Assembly: GCA_030917985.1 (NCBI GenBank)
Contig: JAUPTR010000179.1
Span: 1 to 5,484 of the forward strand
DNA length: 5,484 nucleotides
Direction: 5' to 3'
Origin: Pseudomonadota bacterium
GTDB lineage: Bacteria; Pseudomonadota; Gammaproteobacteria; Burkholderiales; SCOH01
Shown here one piece after another: positions 1 to 5,470 of this stretch (its first letter is position 1; every line of letters begins with the position of its first letter). Position numbers and translations under genes: made by a program. The notes beneath the pieces are model-generated. The model was given only the letters and a program-made list of their open reading frames with translations. It did no database searches and was not told where the DNA came from.

Positions 1-3
1 CCC

Positions 4-9
4 TAGAAT
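4..9 (+). promoter_or_regulatory. Possible -10 element upstream of etfB
   Basis: The hexamer TAGAAT matches the sigma-70 -10 consensus TATAAT at five of six positions and lies 31 bases before the etfB start, leaving room for a short leader that contains the ribosome binding site. The matching -35 element would fall outside the window, so this cannot be tested here. A single hexamer is weak evidence, and the true promoter could lie further upstream. Confidence 0.2.
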
Positions 10-28
10 GATTTCAGTCAGTTTCACG

Positions 29-34
29 AAGGAG
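29..34 (+). promoter_or_regulatory. Ribosome binding site that decides the etfB start
   Basis: AAGGAG sits six bases before the ATG at 41. An in-frame ATG at 8 would add 11 residues that are not typical of the family, and only seven bases precede it here, so the downstream start is preferred. Confidence 0.8.
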
Positions 35-40
35 CGCGTG

Positions 41-790
41 ATGAAAGTCTTGGTGCCCGTCAAGCGGGTGGTGGATTACAACGTGAAGGTGCGCGTCAAG
101 GCCGACGGCACGGGCGTGGACATCGCCAACGTCAAGATGTCGATGAACCCTTTCGACGAAATCGCCGTTGAAGAGGCTGTGCGTCTGAAAGAAGCCGGCA
201 AGGTTACTGAAATCGTTGTTGTGTCGATGGGCACCGCAAAATGTGAAGAGCAGATCCGCACTGCGCTTGCAATGGGCGCTGATCGCGGCATTCTGGTCGA
301 GTCCGACGCCGAGCTGCAGCCGCTGGCCGTGGCCAAGCTGCTGAAAGCGATTGTCGCCAAGGAAAACCCGGGTCTGGTGATTCTGGGCAAGCAGGCAATC
401 GACGATGATTCGAACCAGACTGGCCAGATGCTGGGCGCACTGACCGGCATGCCGCAGGGCACGTTCGCATCCAAGGTTGACGTGGCTGCGGACAGCGTAA
501 CCGTTACCCGCGAAATCGATGGTGGTCTGGAAACCGTTAAATTGGCGTTGCCGGCAGTGGTTACAACTGACCTGCGTCTGAACGAGCCGCGTTATGTCAA
601 GCTGCCGAACATCATGGCCGCCAAGAAGAAGCCGATGGAAAAAGTCTCCCCGGCCGATCTGGGTGTTGACGTTGCTCCGCGCCTGAAAACCCTGAAAGTG
701 GCTGAGCCGGCAAAACGTTCGGCTGGCGTCAAGGTTGGCAGCGTTGCCGAGCTGGTTGCAAAACTGAAGAACGAAGCAAAGGTTATCTAA
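41..790 (+). CDS. etfB: Electron transfer flavoprotein subunit beta
   Basis: This is the small subunit of electron transfer flavoprotein (ETF), the soluble cytoplasmic heterodimer that accepts electrons from acyl-CoA dehydrogenases and passes them to ETF:ubiquinone oxidoreductase. In the family, the beta subunit binds AMP and docks the dehydrogenase. The 249 residues match the usual length of about 250. The N-terminus MKVLVPVKRVVDYN and the NPFDEIAVEEA segment (from N36) are typical. Residues 155-175 fit the ETF-beta signature pattern, including the acidic/Gly run D160-G162, E164 and P171. The segment LRLNEPRYVKLPNIM ends at M192; its L188 corresponds to the recognition-loop leucine (Leu195 in human ETF-beta) that anchors partner dehydrogenases. 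The start at 41 was chosen over the in-frame ATG at 8 because of AAGGAG at 29-34 and the family N-terminus. The stop codon abuts the etfA start, so the two are surely co-transcribed. Nothing in the sequence suggests a bifurcating or nitrogen-fixation-type (FixA) variant, but that was judged by eye only. Confidence 0.97.
   Translation: MKVLVPVKRVVDYNVKVRVKADGTGVDIANVKMSMNPFDEIAVEEAVRLKEAGKVTEIVVVSMGTAKCEEQIRTALAMGADRGILVESDAELQPLAVAKLLKAIVAKENPGLVILGKQAIDDDSNQTGQMLGALTGMPQGTFASKVDVAADSVTVTREIDGGLETVKLALPAVVTTDLRLNEPRYVKLPNIMAAKKKPMEKVSPADLGVDVAPRLKTLKVAEPAKRSAGVKVGSVAELVAKLKNEAKVI
778..782 (+). promoter_or_regulatory. Ribosome binding site of etfA inside the etfB end
   Basis: AAAGG lies within the last codons of etfB, eight bases before the etfA ATG. 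Because the etfB stop (788-790) and the etfA start (791) are adjacent, translational coupling is likely and would help make the two subunits in equal amounts. Confidence 0.5.
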
Positions 791-1729
791 ATGAGCATCC
801 TGGTAATTGCTGAACACGATAACGCCAGCATCAAGTCTGGCACCCTGAACACCATTACTGCTGCTACCAAGCTGGGTGGCGACGTTCATGTTCTGGTTGC
901 GGGTTCCGGTTGTGCTGCTGCGGCTCAGGCTGCGGCGAAAATCGCCGGTGTTGCCAAGGTACTGGTTGCCGATGCGGCTCACTACGCGCACGGCCTGGCA
1001 GAAAATGTAGGTGATCTGGTTGCCGGTCTGGCCAAGGGCTACAGCCACGTATTGGCTCCGGCCACTACCTACGGCAAAAACTTCCTGCCGCGTACCGCTG
1101 CCTTGCTGGATGTTGCGCAGATCTCCGACGTGATCAAGATTGAATCGGCTGATACTTTCGTGCGTCCGATTTATGCCGGTAACGTTCTGGCTACCGTACA
1201 GTCGAGTGATAGCGTAAAAGTCATCACTGTACGTACCACTGCATTCGATGCTGCTGCTACCGAAGGTGGTTCGGCTGCGGTTGAAGCGATTGCTGCCGGT
1301 GCCGATGCTGGCAAGGCCAGTTTTGTTGGCCAGGAGCTGACCAAATCGGATCGTCCGGAACTGGCTGCTGCCAAGATCATCGTGTCCGGTGGTCGTGCGC
1401 TGGGTTCGGCCGAGCAGTTCACTGCCGTGATCGAGCCGCTGGCCGACAAGATCGGTGCTGCAGTGGGTGCATCGCGTGCGGCGGTTGACGCCGGCTACGC
1501 ACCGAACGATTACCAGGTTGGTCAAACCGGTAAAATCGTTGCACCGCAACTGTACGTTGCAGTAGGTATCTCGGGTGCGATTCAGCACTTGGCAGGTATG
1601 AAAGATTCGAAAATCATCGTCGCCATCAACAAAGACGAAGAAGCACCGATCTTCCAGGTTGCCGACTACGGTCTGGTTGCCGACCTGTTTACCGCTGTAC
1701 CGGAGCTGATTGCCGAACTGAGCAAATAA
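791..1729 (+). CDS. etfA: Electron transfer flavoprotein subunit alpha
   Basis: This is the large, FAD-carrying subunit of ETF; with EtfB it shuttles electrons from acyl-CoA dehydrogenases to the membrane ubiquinone pool. Its 312 residues match the bacterial family. The N-terminal half (about 1-185) is the ETF domain that packs against EtfB. The C-terminal half (about 190-310) is the FAD domain. It carries SGGR (S199-R202), GASRAAVDAG with R229 (equivalent to human Arg249), VGQTGK with T246 (human Thr266), and H266 in the IQH motif (human His286); the constant offset of 20 residues supports the alignment. Residues 254-280 fit the ETF-alpha signature, ending in VAIN. No flavin-contact residue that I could check is missing. 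The stretch at about 38-60 is rich in alanine (GCAAAAQAAAKIAG), which is common in this subunit. The gene begins immediately after the etfB stop and is followed by a hairpin and a terminator. Confidence 0.97.
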   Translation: MSILVIAEHDNASIKSGTLNTITAATKLGGDVHVLVAGSGCAAAAQAAAKIAGVAKVLVADAAHYAHGLAENVGDLVAGLAKGYSHVLAPATTYGKNFLPRTAALLDVAQISDVIKIESADTFVRPIYAGNVLATVQSSDSVKVITVRTTAFDAAATEGGSAAVEAIAAGADAGKASFVGQELTKSDRPELAAAKIIVSGGRALGSAEQFTAVIEPLADKIGAAVGASRAAVDAGYAPNDYQVGQTGKIVAPQLYVAVGISGAIQHLAGMKDSKIIVAINKDEEAPIFQVADYGLVADLFTAVPELIAELSK

Positions 1730-1735
1730 GCTCGA

Positions 1736-1761
1736 TTGGGTGTGGCTTGACCCGCACCCAA
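1736..1761 (+). other. Hairpin just after the etfA stop, without a T tract
   Basis: TTGGGTGTGG (1736-1745) pairs with CCGCACCCAA (1752-1761) through ten base pairs, one of them G-T, around the six-base loop CTTGAC. It starts seven bases after the etfA stop. What follows is A/C-rich (CAAAACAACAACAG), so it does not look like an intrinsic terminator. It could protect the mRNA 3' end or be a pausing element ahead of the real terminator at 1796-1846. The structure is read directly; the role is inferred. Confidence 0.5.
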
Positions 1762-1795
1762 CAAAACAACAACAGCGTAGTCTATGGGCTGACGC

Positions 1796-1846
1796 AATGG
1801 GCACAGAGAGATTCAGCGATATCGATCTCACACTGTGCCCATTTTT
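1796..1846 (+). terminator. Rho-independent terminator of etfBA
   Basis: AATGGGCACAG (1796-1806) pairs perfectly over 11 bases with CTGTGCCCATT (1833-1843), and an inner stem GAGAT/ATCTC (1808-1812 with 1825-1829) extends it. TTTTT runs at 1842-1846, and six more T's follow at 1852-1857. It lies between etfA and the acyl-CoA dehydrogenase gene, so the latter is either expressed by read-through or from its own promoter, which is not evident. The loop is longer than in most strong terminators, so termination may be partial. Confidence 0.75.
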
Positions 1847-1870
1847 AATGGTTTTTTATTCTAGATTCGC

Positions 1871-1875
1871 AGGAG
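1871..1875 (+). promoter_or_regulatory. Ribosome binding site of the acyl-CoA dehydrogenase gene
   Basis: AGGAG lies seven bases before the ATG at 1883, which supports this start. Confidence 0.8.
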
Positions 1876-1882
1876 AGTCACA

Positions 1883-3676
1883 ATGAGCTACACCGCACCC
1901 CTCAAGGAAATGCAGTTCGTGCTGAACAACATCGCCGATCTGCCTTCCGTACTGGCGCTGCCAGGTTACGAAGATCACTCGACCGATCTGGTTGATGCGA
2001 TTCTGGAAGAAGCCAGCAAATTTGCTGGCGAAGTACTGGCGCCGCTGAACTGGGAAGGTGACAAAGGTCACAAGCTGGAGAATGCCGTTGTGACCACCGG
2101 CAAGGGTTTCAAGGAAGCCTATCACCAGTTCCGCGATGCGGGCTGGGTTGGCATGCGTGCCCCGGCAGCGTTCGGCGGCCAGGGTCTGCCGGCACTGGTG
2201 GCAATGGCCACCGAAGAAATGTGGTGTTCCGCCAATCTGGCGTTCTCGTTGTGCCCGCTGCTGACGCTGGGCGCGCTGGAAGCGATCAACCACCACGCTT
2301 CGGATGAGCTGAAAGCCATCTACTTGCCGAAAATGAGCTCGGGCGAATGGCCGGGCACCATGAACCTGACCGAACCGCAAGCCGGTTCCGATCTGGCGCT
2401 GGTACGCTCGAAAGCGGTACCGAACCCGAATGGCGATGGCACTTACCTGGTTTCCGGCCAGAAGATTTTCATCACCTGGGGTGAGCACGACATGGCGGAC
2501 AACCTGGTCCACCTGGTGCTGGCACGTCTGCCGGACGCACCTGCCGGTGTGAAGGGCATTTCGCTGTTCATTGTGCCGAAGTTCCTGGTCAACGCCGACG
2601 GCAGCCTGGGCAAGCGCAACGACGTGAAATGTGTCTCGCTGGAACACAAGCTGGGTATCCACGGTTCACCGACTTGCGTCATGAGCTATGGCGACGAAGG
2701 TGGCGCAATCGGTTACCTGGTGGGCGAAGCCAACAAGGGCCTGGGTTACATGTTCACCATGATGAACCACGCACGCCTGGGCGTGGGCGTCGAAGGCATG
2801 TCGATTTCCGAGCGTGCGTACCAGAAAGCCGTGGCTTACGCCAAGGATCGTCTGCAATCGCGTGAACTGGGTTCGACCAACCCGGATCCGGCAGCGATCA
2901 TCCGTCACCCGGACGTTCGCCGCATGTTGATGACCATGCGCTCGCAGATCGAAGCCATGCGCGCCCTGTGTTACTTCGGCGGCACCGCGCTGGACAAGGC
3001 TGCCAGCCTGCCGTCCGGCGCTGAGCAAACGCAAAGCCAGTATCTGATCAACTTCCTGATCCCGATCATCAAAGGCTGGTGTACCGAGACTGCCAACGAA
3101 CTGACCTCGTTGGGCGTGCAGGTTCACGGCGGCATGGGCTTCATCGAAGAAACCGGCGCCGCACAATACATGCGCGATGCTCGTATCACCGCGATCTACG
3201 AAGGCACCACCGGCATTCACGGCATGGACCTGATCGGCCGCAAGATGGCATCGGAAAAAGGCGCAACCCTGAAAGCCGTATTGGGCGAAATCGAAGGCAC
3301 CATCGGCCAACTGGCTGCTGCCGGTGCAGAATTCGCTTCGATCAAAGCCGGTCTGGAACTGTCGGTGAAAGCCGCTAAAGAAGGTGCGGAATACATCCTC
3401 GCCAACTTCGCCGACAACACCAAGAAATCGGCTGCCGGTTCGGTGCCGTTCCTGATGTTGATGGGTATCACCCTTGGTGGCTGGTTGCTGGCCAAATCGG
3501 CGCTGATCGCCAAAGCCAGACTGGCTGCCGGTGATAGCGATGCCGATTTCTACAGCGCCAAAATCACCACCACCCGCTTCTTCGCCGAGCACATTGCGCC
3601 GCGTACCCTGGCGTATGCCTACGAAGTGGTTAACGGTGCTGACAGCACGCTGGAACTGGCTGACGAGTTGTTCTAA
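1883..3676 (+). CDS. Acyl-CoA dehydrogenase, large four-domain type (DmdC-like architecture)
   Basis: This FAD enzyme introduces the alpha-beta double bond into an acyl-CoA and hands the electrons to ETF, encoded just upstream. At 597 residues it is about 200 longer than classical short-chain ACADs and matches the roughly 600-residue type with an extra N-terminal segment and an extra C-terminal domain. By eye: a family-specific N-terminus (about 1-40), an alpha-helical N domain (to about 155), the beta middle domain containing LTEPQAGSD (L162-D170) and FITWGEHD (W199), the helical C domain, then an additional C-terminal domain (about 470-597). The FAD-contact motif QVHGGMGF begins at Q413. 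E440 in IYEGTTGIHG is at the position of the catalytic base (Glu376 of MCAD). The architecture is shared with 3-methylmercaptopropionyl-CoA dehydrogenase (DmdC), but most bacterial members are uncharacterised and the substrate cannot be read from sequence; a fatty acyl-CoA is a reasonable default. A bidirectional terminator follows. Confidence 0.93.
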   Translation: MSYTAPLKEMQFVLNNIADLPSVLALPGYEDHSTDLVDAILEEASKFAGEVLAPLNWEGDKGHKLENAVVTTGKGFKEAYHQFRDAGWVGMRAPAAFGGQGLPALVAMATEEMWCSANLAFSLCPLLTLGALEAINHHASDELKAIYLPKMSSGEWPGTMNLTEPQAGSDLALVRSKAVPNPNGDGTYLVSGQKIFITWGEHDMADNLVHLVLARLPDAPAGVKGISLFIVPKFLVNADGSLGKRNDVKCVSLEHKLGIHGSPTCVMSYGDEGGAIGYLVGEANKGLGYMFTMMNHARLGVGVEGMSISERAYQKAVAYAKDRLQSRELGSTNPDPAAIIRHPDVRRMLMTMRSQIEAMRALCYFGGTALDKAASLPSGAEQTQSQYLINFLIPIIKGWCTETANELTSLGVQVHGGMGFIEETGAAQYMRDARITAIYEGTTGIHGMDLIGRKMASEKGATLKAVLGEIEGTIGQLAAAGAEFASIKAGLELSVKAAKEGAEYILANFADNTKKSAAGSVPFLMLMGITLGGWLLAKSALIAKARLAAGDSDADFYSAKITTTRFFAEHIAPRTLAYAYEVVNGADSTLELADELF

Positions 3677-3724
3677 GTTGCCTTGCCCTTCTGCCGGATT
3701 TGGGCCCGCCTCAGGTGCCCTGAT

Positions 3725-3739
3725 CCGACTAACAGTCGG
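3725..3739 (+). other. Small hairpin beside the shared terminator
   Basis: CCGACT (3725-3730) and AGTCGG (3734-3739) form a six-base-pair stem with the loop AAC. No T tract follows on either strand. It is only two bases from the terminator at 3741-3771 and may form a tandem structure with it in the 3' untranslated region of the dehydrogenase mRNA. Its role is unknown. Confidence 0.35.
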
Positions 3740-3740
3740 T

Positions 3741-3771
3741 AAAAAGCCCTCGACATGGTCGAGGGCTTTTT
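3741..3771. terminator. Bidirectional rho-independent terminator between convergent genes
   Basis: AAAAA, then GCCCTCGAC (3746-3754), the loop ATG, GTCGAGGGC (3758-3766) and TTTTT (3767-3771) form a nine-base-pair perfect GC-rich stem flanked by A5 and T5. Read on either strand it is a stem followed by a T tract, so it can stop both the plus-strand dehydrogenase transcript and the minus-strand collar-protein transcript, whose stop codon is 17 bases away. Confidence 0.92.
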
Positions 3772-3787
3772 GTTTGACGTTCAGCTT

Positions 3788-4441
3788 TTAATTGCGTGAC
3801 GGGTAAATGCCCTGGATGGCAATGCAGTAATTCAGCCCCAGCGCAGGCGAGCGTGTTGGCACTGGTGCATTGTTGCCGGCAGGGTTCACCGTTGTGGTTG
3901 CAGCCGCCGTGCTCTGGATGGCACTGCTGTCCATATTGTCGCTGGCCGGGCCGGTAGCATAGATATTGGTTCGTGCCTGCTTGGCCAGCACCTTGCCACC
4001 GGGGCTGTCGCTGTTGCCTGCGCCGGGGCTGCCTTTCAGCACACTTGCAACCGATACGCTGGTGCTGGCGCTGTGGCTATGTGCTGGCAATTGTGCCGAG
4101 TTGAGTGTCACCTGTTCGGTGCCCACTGTTTCTCCCAGCTGAACCGGGCTGAGGCCCGCGCCATAACCGCTGCCGATAGCACTGCGTCCTTGCAGATTGG
4201 GGAGCGCGAAGTTGGTTCGGCCATCACCGCCGTAAGTGGTGCCGAGTATCGAAAACAGTGCGGTATTCTGGGCAATCGATAGTATCTGACCTTGCGCCGG
4301 CAGATAGCCTTGCGGGCAGTAGTTGCCGGCAAACAGCATGATTTCGCCGATGAAAGGGTCGATACCTGCGTGGCTGGTGGTGGGCAGCGCCACGCAGGCC
4401 AGCAGTGCGGCGCAGCCGATGGTTTGTCTGATGTGTTGCAT
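3788..4441 (-). CDS. Exported phage tail collar-domain protein (microcystin-dependent-protein-like)
   Basis: This 217-residue protein has a signal peptide (basic R5, hydrophobic 8-19, cleavage predicted after SHA at residue 25), so it should leave the cytoplasm. The mature part starts GIDPFIGEIMLFAGN and continues with NTALFSILGTTYGGDGRTNFALPNLQGR in pieces from N59 to R86, the hallmark of the tail collar domain. LPAHSH (118-123) is the HxH element that, in T4 short tail fibre, binds metal at the trimer axis. It ends LNYCIAIQGIYPSRN, as many family members do. Family members are usually annotated as tail fibre or microcystin-dependent protein, and their cellular role is largely unknown; there are no phage genes here. 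The mature protein has only two cysteines, C42 and C206, which might form a disulfide. LLAC at 13-16 resembles a lipobox, but the hydrophobic run continues past it, so signal peptidase I is preferred. AGGAG at 4450-4454, eight bases before the ATG, supports the start. It is probably co-transcribed with the PEP-CTERM-like gene 97 bases upstream. Confidence 0.88.
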   Translation of the reverse strand: MQHIRQTIGCAALLACVALPTTSHAGIDPFIGEIMLFAGNYCPQGYLPAQGQILSIAQNTALFSILGTTYGGDGRTNFALPNLQGRSAIGSGYGAGLSPVQLGETVGTEQVTLNSAQLPAHSHSASTSVSVASVLKGSPGAGNSDSPGGKVLAKQARTNIYATGPASDNMDSSAIQSTAAATTTVNPAGNNAPVPTRSPALGLNYCIAIQGIYPSRN

Positions 4442-4449
4442 TGGGTGGT

Positions 4450-4454
4450 CTCCT
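4450..4454 (-). promoter_or_regulatory. Ribosome binding site of the collar-domain gene
   Basis: AGGAG (within AGAGGAGA, 4449-4456, minus strand) lies eight bases before the ATG at 4441. The 97-base gap upstream (4442-4538) shows no convincing terminator or sigma-70 promoter, which favours co-transcription with the gene at 4539-5330. Confidence 0.75.
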
Positions 4455-4538
4455 CTGGTTATTCAAGATAAGGCTGGGTGTGCTCGGCGAAGCCCGCCTG
4501 TTCTGGGCTGCAATGCGCCTGTGTAGCCAAAAACGCTT

Positions 4539-5330
4539 TTAAACAGAGCGGCGGCACCAGCCCAGCATGCCCATGCCGATACCGAAGAGCAGCAGGCTGG
4601 AAGGCAGGGGCAGCGGGGTGCTCAAGGGTGTAAAGCGCAGCAGCTCAAGCCCGCCACTGACGCTGCCGCTGTAACTGGATTGCGCCGCAAAGGCGCCGGC
4701 GCGGGCACTTTGCAGGGCATGAAACGAAACCGTATCGCCCGGGTTCAGCAATACTTCCAGAATCGAATTGCTGCTCTGATCACTGACATCGCCGTTCAGC
4801 GTGTCGCGCCAGTAGCGCGAATAGAACAATTCATTATTGCCGCTGTCCTGCAGCGAAAAATCCAGCTGCAAAAAGGCATCCGGGCCGCTGGCCTGCAGGT
4901 TGCCATAACGTGTGTCTGCCTTGAAAAATGCCTTGTAGGCGGTACTCCCCGTATTGGCAAAGCTCAGAAACAGGTCAATGAACAAACCGTCGCTGCTTGC
5001 CGCACCGGGCGTGCCGTGGGCTCCGCTCAGTGCCACATCGAAGAACACGCCATCACTTGTCTGGGTCAACTGCCCGCTCAGGTTGTTGTTGGCAATGGTC
5101 ACGTCGCTGAATGGTTCGTTGACGGTGGTATGAGTGCCGGTTTGTGCGCTCAAGCCGGTAAAGCGGATGGCGCCGCTCTGGCTGCCATTTACCGCCGGGC
5201 TCGAATTGGCAATATCGAGCGATAGTGTGCCACTGACGCTGATACCGGCCGGAACCGCTGTTGCCATTGCCGATGCGCTGGCCAGGCAGGCCAGCAGCAC
5301 TGCGGGCAGGATGGATGTACGTGTTTGCAT
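4539..5330 (-). CDS. Exported protein with PEP-CTERM-like (PLP-type) sorting signal
   Basis: The 263-residue protein has a signal peptide (R4, hydrophobic 7-23, cleavage near AMA/ATA at residues 23-25). Its beta-rich, Ser/Gly/Thr/Asn-rich body (about 26-235) has no cysteine and is typical of secreted surface or matrix proteins. I do not recognise a named domain in the body. The C-terminus PLPLPSSLLLFGIG, then a hydrophobic stretch (about 245-258) and C259-R260-R261, has the Pro-x-Pro / transmembrane / basic order of PEP-CTERM signals. Here the motif is Pro-Leu-Pro (241-243), not Pro-Glu-Pro. Such signals are cut by an exosortase, usually encoded elsewhere with exopolysaccharide genes; none is visible here. 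A longer in-frame reading from a TTG at 5396 was rejected: the ATG at 5330 has AGGAG (5338-5342) seven bases away and gives a normal signal peptide at the N-terminus. A simple type I membrane-anchored protein is the alternative. Confidence 0.82.
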   Translation of the reverse strand: MQTRTSILPAVLLACLASASAMATAVPAGISVSGTLSLDIANSSPAVNGSQSGAIRFTGLSAQTGTHTTVNEPFSDVTIANNNLSGQLTQTSDGVFFDVALSGAHGTPGAASSDGLFIDLFLSFANTGSTAYKAFFKADTRYGNLQASGPDAFLQLDFSLQDSGNNELFYSRYWRDTLNGDVSDQSSNSILEVLLNPGDTVSFHALQSARAGAFAAQSSYSGSVSGGLELLRFTPLSTPLPLPSSLLLFGIGMGMLGWCRRSV

Positions 5331-5337
5331 GGTGTAG

Positions 5338-5342
5338 CTCCT
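5338..5342 (-). promoter_or_regulatory. Ribosome binding site that decides the start of the PEP-CTERM-like gene
   Basis: AGGAG (within AAGAGGAGC, 5337-5345, minus strand) lies seven bases before the ATG at 5330. It places the start directly before the signal peptide MQTRTSILPAVLLAC and rules against the 22-residue longer frame. Confidence 0.8.
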
Positions 5343-5379
5343 CTTGTGATTGCTGTTTGCTGCATCCAAGCAAGCTTCA

Positions 5380-5395
5380 TGCCCCCGAATTGCCA
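5380..5395 (-). promoter_or_regulatory. Sigma-54 (RpoN)-like -24/-12 element upstream of the PEP-CTERM-like gene
   Basis: On the minus strand the 16 bases read TGGCAATTCGGGGGCA. The -24 half TGGCA matches the consensus TGGCACG over its first five bases. The invariant GG (5393-5394 on the plus strand) and GC (5381-5382) are separated by exactly ten bases, as required. The -12 half is GGGCA where TTGCA is preferred, so the match is incomplete. The predicted transcript would start near 5369 and give a leader of about 40 bases containing the ribosome binding site. PEP-CTERM genes are known to be activated by RpoN with PrsK/PrsR in some floc-forming betaproteobacteria, which makes the context favourable. 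Confidence 0.4.
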
Positions 5396-5419
5396 ATTTT
5401 CATCTTGTTGAATCCGCAG

Positions 5420-5442
5420 GGCTTATTGATCTGGAATAAGCC
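5420..5442. repeat. Inverted repeat upstream of the PEP-CTERM-like gene, possible regulator site
   Basis: GGCTTATT (5420-5427) and AATAAGCC (5435-5442) are perfect 8-base inverted arms around a seven-base spacer. With one bulged base (5443) the outer CAG/CTG (5417-5419 and 5444-5446) would extend the pairing to 11. There is no T tract on either strand, so it is not a terminator of the usual kind. Its centre is about 38 bases upstream of the -24 element, a plausible location for an activator site, although sigma-54 enhancer sites are often further away. It could instead be an operator over a weak sigma-70-like pair (TTTACA at 5447-5452, ATCAAT at 5425-5430, minus strand). Confidence 0.5.
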
Positions 5443-5470
5443 GCTGTGTAAAGCAGATCGACACAATGCC

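Noticed and set aside
8..40. An upstream ATG that would lengthen EtfB by 11 residues
   Set aside because: The ATG at 41 has a good ribosome binding site and gives the conserved N-terminus; the extra residues are not family-like.
1747..1785. A sigma-70 promoter for the dehydrogenase gene based on TTGACC at 1747-1752
   Set aside because: No -10-like hexamer occurs at normal spacing, and the TTGACC overlaps the loop and stem of the hairpin at 1736-1761; the terminator would also follow it.
14..1831. A 605-codon open frame on the minus strand spanning all of etfB and etfA
   Set aside because: It is antisense to two certain genes and exists because their codon use rarely produces reverse-strand stops. 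Its product is rich in Arg, Gln, His and Cys without domain-like pattern, and its end covers the etfBA terminator.
1856..3592. Two long minus-strand open frames (1856-2662 and 2666-3592) opposite the acyl-CoA dehydrogenase gene
   Set aside because: Both lie inside a well-supported gene, have biased shadow-like composition, and show no recognisable domain.
3788..4441. A prophage or tail-fibre locus, suggested by the collar domain
   Set aside because: No other phage gene, integrase or attachment site is present, and the protein has a signal peptide; stand-alone bacterial collar-domain proteins are common.
4479..4540. A terminator between the PEP-CTERM-like and collar genes
   Set aside because: Only very short pairings (GGC-GAA-GCC and AAAA-CGC-TTTT) are present, with no stable GC stem followed by a T tract.
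4680..5225. A 181-codon plus-strand open frame opposite the PEP-CTERM-like gene
   Set aside because: No convincing ribosome binding site or domain was seen. It is antisense to a gene with a signal peptide and sorting signal, so it is a shadow frame.
5331..5396. A longer N-terminus of the PEP-CTERM-like protein beginning at a TTG at 5396
   Set aside because: It would put a polar segment before the signal peptide, overlaps the putative promoter, and bypasses the strong ribosome binding site at 5338-5342.
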